Shown piece after piece: positions 59,219-64,000 of a stretch of DNA of 64,000 nucleotides. A program made the translations under genes and the position numbers. Position 1 is the stretch's first letter; each line of letters opens with the position of its first letter. Below the pieces are notes generated by a model. It made no database searches. It was not told where the DNA came from and saw only the letters and a list, made by a program, of their open reading frames with translations. Source of the stretch: Absidia repens (lineage: Eukaryota > Mucoromycota > Mucoromycetes > Mucorales > Cunninghamellaceae); NCBI GenBank assembly GCA_002105175.1, contig MCGE01000017.1:434001-498000 (forward strand). Direction: 5' to 3'.

Positions 59219-59771
59219 ATGAACAACAGCAATAATGATGCCGAAAATCGCTCAATAGTTATCATTACCGAAGACTCCATACCGACGTTGGATAATATTA
59301 CACAACAAGTACAAGATGACGGTGCTGGTGCCATTAGCACTTTCTCAGGAACAACACGAGATACATTCGAAGGTATAATAATAACGATATTATAGTAATA
59401 TTTTTACATATATATATATATATATTATATTTGTTAAAAATAGTCTTTTTGTAGGGAAACGGGTAATTCAATTAGAGTACGAAGCATATGATAAGATGGC
59501 AGTCAAGGTACTCGAAACGATTATACAAGAAGCTCGACAAAAATGGGAACTAGTGAATGTAGCAGTATATCATCGAACTGGGATTGTACCTGTTGGGCAA
59601 ACAAGTGTGGTGGTGGCAACGTGCTCTGTCCACCGGGCGGATGCTATCTATGCGACTGGCTACATTATCGATGAACTGAAGGCTCGATGTCCCATTTGGA
59701 AAAAAGAAGTTTACGAGGACGGCAGTGTATGGAAAGGGTCATGTGCTGGATGCCAATCAAGTAGTAGATAG
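59219..59771 (+). CDS. MOCS2B: Molybdopterin synthase catalytic subunit (MoaE/MOCS2B)
   Basis: Two exons: 59219-59372 and 59455-59771, giving 156 aa. Motifs are GAISTFSGTTRD, LEYEAYDKMA, VYHRTGIVPVGQTSVVVA, VHRADAIYA, DELKARCPIWKKE and GSVWKG, all of the MoaE family; the Lys pair in IWKKE includes the catalytic position. With MoaD/MOCS2A it converts cyclic pyranopterin monophosphate to molybdopterin by transferring sulfur, so the fungus can make molybdenum cofactor (nitrate reductase, sulfite oxidase, xanthine oxidase). Confidence 0.95.
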
Positions 59772-60307
59772 TATTTATTACTAGGTTAGAATGGTTGTAT
59801 TTTTATTGGGGTAATTATGGTGTGTGTGTATATTTGTGCGAAGTGGGGTTGGACAGATGTCCTGAAACAATAGCAATAAAATTGGATTACTACATTCGGG
59901 GTTCTAAAATATTTACTTCTTCACATTGAGTTACATTCTTATTTTCGTTTATATTCTCTTGTACTTCTTCATCATATACATATTCCTCTATCTTGTACAT
60001 TATATATTTGCCCATTCATTTACTTTATTACTTATATACTATTGTGGCTCATCCCTTCATTCTCTTCTTTCTCCATTGTATTTATTGACTCCCTCCTACT
60101 ATCAAGTCTTCCATTCCTCTTACTTCTTTTATTGTCACTTATCGTCATCAATATTTCATCACTGTCATATATACGCGCCTATTGTTTTTTTTTCAGGTAC
60201 GAAAAAAAACGGGATACGTTGTTGAACACATTTCTAACATGCTGATGGTTTTTAGGGCTATCAAGAATTCTTCCTTCCAGACTCCTTGCTATTCTTCACA
60301 GTGAATT
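59772..60307. other. Intergenic: 3' UTR and promoter
   Basis: MOCS2B 3' UTR with CAATAAAATTGG at about 59874. A long T/C-rich leader of the RRM gene (59940-60200) follows. No gene is seen. Confidence 0.5.
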
Positions 60308-62541
60308 ATGTCTTTAATGGAACAACATCCCTCCTCTATTCCCACTGTATCATCAGAAAGCCAGTCGTCTGTGACTGAAGTCAAAGATGTAGCCAATTCA
60401 TCCAATCCTCTTTCGTAAGTATCTCATACTAAATGCTTCTTCCTACCTTTGTAGCCAATACTAATACCGCTTATACTCTACTTAAACTATATAATAGTGA
60501 CGATATACAACCTCACTATAACACACCAAATTCAACAAAAATGACGATGAACAGGACTTATTCACCTGTGCCTGGTGCTCATGGTAGTGGTACTCTGTAT
60601 TCTCCGTCATTCTACAACCAACTCAGCACTGGTATGCATCATCAAACTGCCACTTTACCTTCACCCCCGTTTATACACAATGCCGCTGGCGCACCATCAT
60701 CTTCTACTTCAAATCTACCGTATTCAAATCATTATCAACATTACCCAGGCGCCCCCAATCTTCCCTTGACCTCCCTACTTCCCGCACCTTCTCATCGAGC
60801 TATGCGAACAGTTTACCTCGGCAATCTTGCTCCTGATACTCAAATCTCGGATATTTTGGATCAAATTCGATCGGGAGTCTTGGAAACAGTTCGTCCCCTT
60901 CCAGAAAAGAATTGTGTCTTCCTTACTTTTGTTGATGCTGGTGCCACCGCTCATTTCTATCATCAAGGATTCAGACGTCTGCTTACAATTAAGGGAATGG
61001 AATTCAAGCTCGGGTGGGGGAAACCAAGTGATCTACCAACCAATATCGGTCTTGCGTTACAGCATGGTGCCAGCCGGAATGTGTTTCTGGGCTCATTGGA
61101 TGAAAACGTCAGTGAAGATGTGATTCGGGAAGATCTGAAACGATTTGGAACAATTGAACATGTGCGGCTCCTCCGGGAAAAGAAAATTGCCTTTGTCCAT
61201 TTCTTGTCCATTGCCAACGCTATCAAGTGTGTCAACAATCTACCCAACGAAGATGAATGGCAAAACCGTCGCATTTCTTATGGAAGAGATCGATGCTTCC
61301 CAAATGTTATCAACACAACCGCCGCAGCCATGGTATATACCAACGCATCTACACAGCCACCATTACCACAGCCATATCATCACCCAATCCACGTACAGCA
61401 TGATGCGTACCATGTGCGCTATTCGCCCTCATTTGCATACGATCCATATACTGGAGCAACGATAGAAAGCTATGTGACAACTCCGTCTCCCCCTCAGGTA
61501 CATCACCATCACCATCACCATCATCAGCCTACAGTACCTTCGACTAATACTGCTCACGTAATTCCTTCTCCTTTGACTCCAGCACTGGCACCATCTATGC
61601 ACGGCAACATGACAGCAGCAACAGCAACAGCAGCGGCAGCAATTTATCATCACCATTCTTCTCAGTCAGGGAAAGGCTCAACAAATTTACTGACAGGTGT
61701 GTCCAATCGTACGATTTATCTCGGTAACATACATCCTGATACGACTTGTGAAGACATCTGCAATGTGGTGCGTGGTGGGATACTCAGCCAGATACGATAC
61801 ATGGTGGACAAGCATATTGCCTTTCTGGTGTTTGTCGATCCTATGCAGGCGCTCCAATTTTTTAATCAATCCAACTACTATGGCATGGTGATCAAGAGTC
61901 GGCAACTCAAGATCGGGTGGGGCAAGCCGTGTAGCCTATCGGGGAATGTCATCCAAGCTGTTCATAATGGTGGCTCACGCAACGTGTATTTGGGCAACAT
62001 GGAGGGCGATGAATCGATGAGTGAAGAAAAACTCAAACAGGATTTTTCCGAATATGGCGATATCGAACTAGTCAACACTCTCAAGGAAAAGAACTGTGCG
62101 TTTATCAATTTCACCAGTATTGCGGCTGCCATCCGTGCCATTGAAGGAATACGTACCAAGGAAGAATACAAACGGTTTCGCATCAACTACGGGAAAGATA
62201 GGTGTGGCAACCCTCCAAGATCATCGCCTTCGCTTCCGAAGTCAACATCTGAATTAATGGAAACGACCACCACAACAACTTCATCATCATCAACTTCAAC
62301 AACTAACAGCGTGACAACACCTCCATCGACTCGTAGCAATATTACCCATACCGTTCTTCCTTCCAACGAAGATGATTTGTTAGGTCTAGATGGATCAGAT
62401 GCAACAGTTGTCAACACAAATGGATTGGAAATGACGTCCGCCGCATTTACTTCAAACGATTCGCATACTGTGGACCCTCTTACTGACTTGGTGACTGATC
62501 TATCTCGTCCTGATCTAGTTACAAATGCTGCTCTGAATTAA
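60308..62541 (+). CDS. MRN1: Four-RRM RNA-binding protein, Mrn1/Nrd1-like
   Basis: Two exons: 60308-60414 and 60498-62541, giving 716 aa. The intron carries a TACTAAT branch-site sequence. Four RRMs are arranged as two pairs: RRM1 about 139-208 (RTVYLGNLAPDTQISDI), RRM2 about 229-303 (RNVFLGSLDENVSEDV), RRM3 about 440-512 (RTIYLGNIHPDTTCEDI), RRM4 about 530-606 (RNVYLGNMEGDESMSEE). Each pair ends with GWGKP then YG(R/K)DRC. This tandem duplication is the hallmark of yeast Mrn1 and fission yeast Nrd1, mRNA-binding regulators of differentiation. Linkers are Pro/His/Ser-rich, including a run of His at about 61502-61528. The ATG at 60308 is preferred to the in-intron ATG at 60433 because splicing keeps the frame. 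Confidence 0.92.
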
Positions 62542-63599
62542 AACAACAGCAACAACAAAAAACGGGCATTTCATTGTAAGTAGAAAACAAAGCATAACAA
62601 AAAACAAAAAAAAAAAATCTAAAAAAACGACCACACACAATTTTTATTAATGACAATGTTTTACTTTTTTTTTTTAGGTATCACTGGTGACAACTCGATG
62701 GAGGTTCTCATTACAAGATATTAGTATATATTTATTTTTTAGCATAGTAATTCTCTCCTTCCCTTCTACTAGTTTGCTTTTTAAGTAGTGTTGATAACAA
62801 TGGCATTGTCCACTCGTCCCCCTGTTTTTGCATAATCTATCTTCTACTTTACTATTTACTCTTTTATTTACACGCACACACACTCATTTTATACTATACT
62901 AGATTCATATTGATATTTTACTTCCAAAACAGCATCCTAATAAATAAATATATATTTATATCAAACAAATTGACTTTGACTAATGGGTTAGCGGTTGACT
63001 TGTATATATTATATCAGACGGGAGGTTGTTGAACCAAGTTTTTTTTTTATGAAATTAGACAATCCCCTTTCATTTTACACCTAAATGGGCGATCCCTTAA
63101 GCTCAGCTTGCTTCAGTTTGAGCTTCTTTTATTATCCCAGGTGCAAAAATAAAACAAAACAAAAATAACAAGTTGAATATGATATATATATAATACGTCC
63201 TATATCATGGAAGCTATGCTGAAGGCTCGGTGAAGGCTGATGAATATGAATGGTAGAGTGGAATACGACTACGCTTCATCTCATGTTACCTACAACGGTC
63301 AACCTGTCGCTAAGCCTCAAGGGGTGAGAATGGGGCAAGTAATCGTAGATAAGCCAGAAAACAGTGCAGAAGGTTCTATATAGGCGGCTACACGTACATA
63401 CAATGTGGCCTACATTATTTATATGATTGGTCGGGCAGTAATATGACTACAGTAGATTGTAACAGTAGTATGACTACAGTACTGTAGATTGCAAAAGATA
63501 TATGACTGTCAAGCAGTTCTTGGGTCACGAAGGAAAAGTGGTTATAGAGGGTACATTAAAGAGCGAGTATCCGGTAGAACTTTTACAAAACACATATAC
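62542..63599. other. Intergenic: 3' UTR and AT-rich sequence
   Basis: A possible 3' UTR intron (GTAAGTAG at 62576 to TTTTTTTTTAG near 62677) lies just after the RRM gene. AATAAATAAATATATA blocks (62940) could serve polyadenylation. The rest is unremarkable. Confidence 0.45.
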
Positions 63600-64000
63600 A
63601 ATGGTTCAGAGGATGGTTAATAAAAAGAACATATTTTATTGAGGCGTATTGATAGATACTAAAACTAAAGATGAGGGATTCATTGTGACAACGGATCCAT
63701 TGAAAGTAGAATGAGAGAGACTAATGGTAGAGTTGAACAATGACCAACACTTATCCAATAGGTAACTACAGAAAGGAGGTGCAGTAATATATTGTACAAG
63801 GCATGAGAAGGATTATCAGGGCATCTGTTATTGAATCATATCAGCGTCAACACTAATAGGAAAGTGGTGATGGTAAAAAGGGAGCTATTCTAGAAGACAT
63901 GAAAGAGACTAATGGGACATGTGTCATTGAGATAAGTAAAAAGAGACATATTTATTCAGATATAGATACAACCTATGGACGAGCTAAAATTAATCTAAGC
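63600..64000 (-). repeat. Dispersed repeat family A, copy A7 (cut by window end)
   Basis: Minus orientation. It contains GTACAAGGCATGAGAAGGATTAT, CAACACTAATAGG, GGACATGTGTCATTGAGATAAG and AAAGAGACATATTTATTCAGATATAGATAC, matching the tail and the block just before the core of A2 and A4. The core and the CACGTGG end would lie beyond base 64000. Confidence 0.65.

Noticed and set aside
60433..60497. ATG at 60433 as start of the four-RRM gene
   Set aside because: It lies inside an intron with TACTAAT branch site; splicing 60414 to 60498 joins an upstream 35-codon exon in frame.

Overview
The window is nuclear DNA of a filamentous fungus, most likely an early-diverging one (Mucoromycota, Mucorales-like). 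This rests on compact protein genes split by many short GT-AG introns (about 50-110 nt), AT-rich spacers with long A/T homopolymers, a fungal gene set (Snu114, a Rmd1-type DUF155 protein, a CreA/Mig1-type zinc finger, Mrn1-type four-RRM protein, Dma1-type FHA-RING) and an ApgM-type phosphoglycerate mutase, a form not typical of Dikarya. There are no operons; genes are monocistronic on both strands. I rebuilt exon structures by hand from splice sites, frame and family conservation.

Layout. 1.2-2.9 kb: EED-like WD40 gene (+). 3.4-5.4 kb: dispersed repeats and a retrotransposon relic. 5.5-8.9 kb: membrane thioredoxin/PDI-like protein and GH16 glucanase (both -). 11-16.3 kb: three lineage-specific intronless genes. 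18.0-21.9 kb: SNU114 U5 snRNP GTPase (-, 12 exons). 23.0-25.0 kb: inverted repeat block with a minisatellite. 25.1-28.4 kb: RMD1-family and KAE1 genes (-). 31-32.8 kb: FHA-RING ligase (+) and RPL32 (-). 32.8-36.7 kb: gene-poor. 36.7-40.3 kb: HMG-box factor (+) and apgM (-, with an apparent one-base frameshift). 40.8-45.0 kb: LSM7 pseudogene, WW-domain protein, NUP58 nucleoporin (all +). 45-51.2 kb: gene-poor, with LTR-like elements, a tRNA-Leu(CAA), a repeat copy and a small MITE. 51.3-52.4 kb: proteasome alpha5 (+). 54.4-62.5 kb: CreA-like zinc finger (-), cytosolic AsnRS (-) divergently paired with molybdopterin synthase large subunit (+), and a four-RRM Mrn1-like protein (+).

The genes are mostly unrelated housekeeping functions: splicing (SNU114, the LSM7 relic), translation and tRNA modification (RPL32, KAE1, AsnRS, tRNA-Leu), protein turnover (proteasome, FHA-RING), nuclear pore, transcription and post-transcriptional regulation (HMG, C2H2, EED-like, Mrn1).

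The most unusual feature is a dense family of noncoding dispersed repeats. Two subfamilies (A, beginning TTTCAAATCCCGCCCACGTGG-like; B, beginning with a GCTCCGCTGGAGC palindrome) share one conserved core, which I find at ten places on both strands, plus an eleventh copy cut by the window end. I see no coding capacity in it and cannot assign it to a named class.
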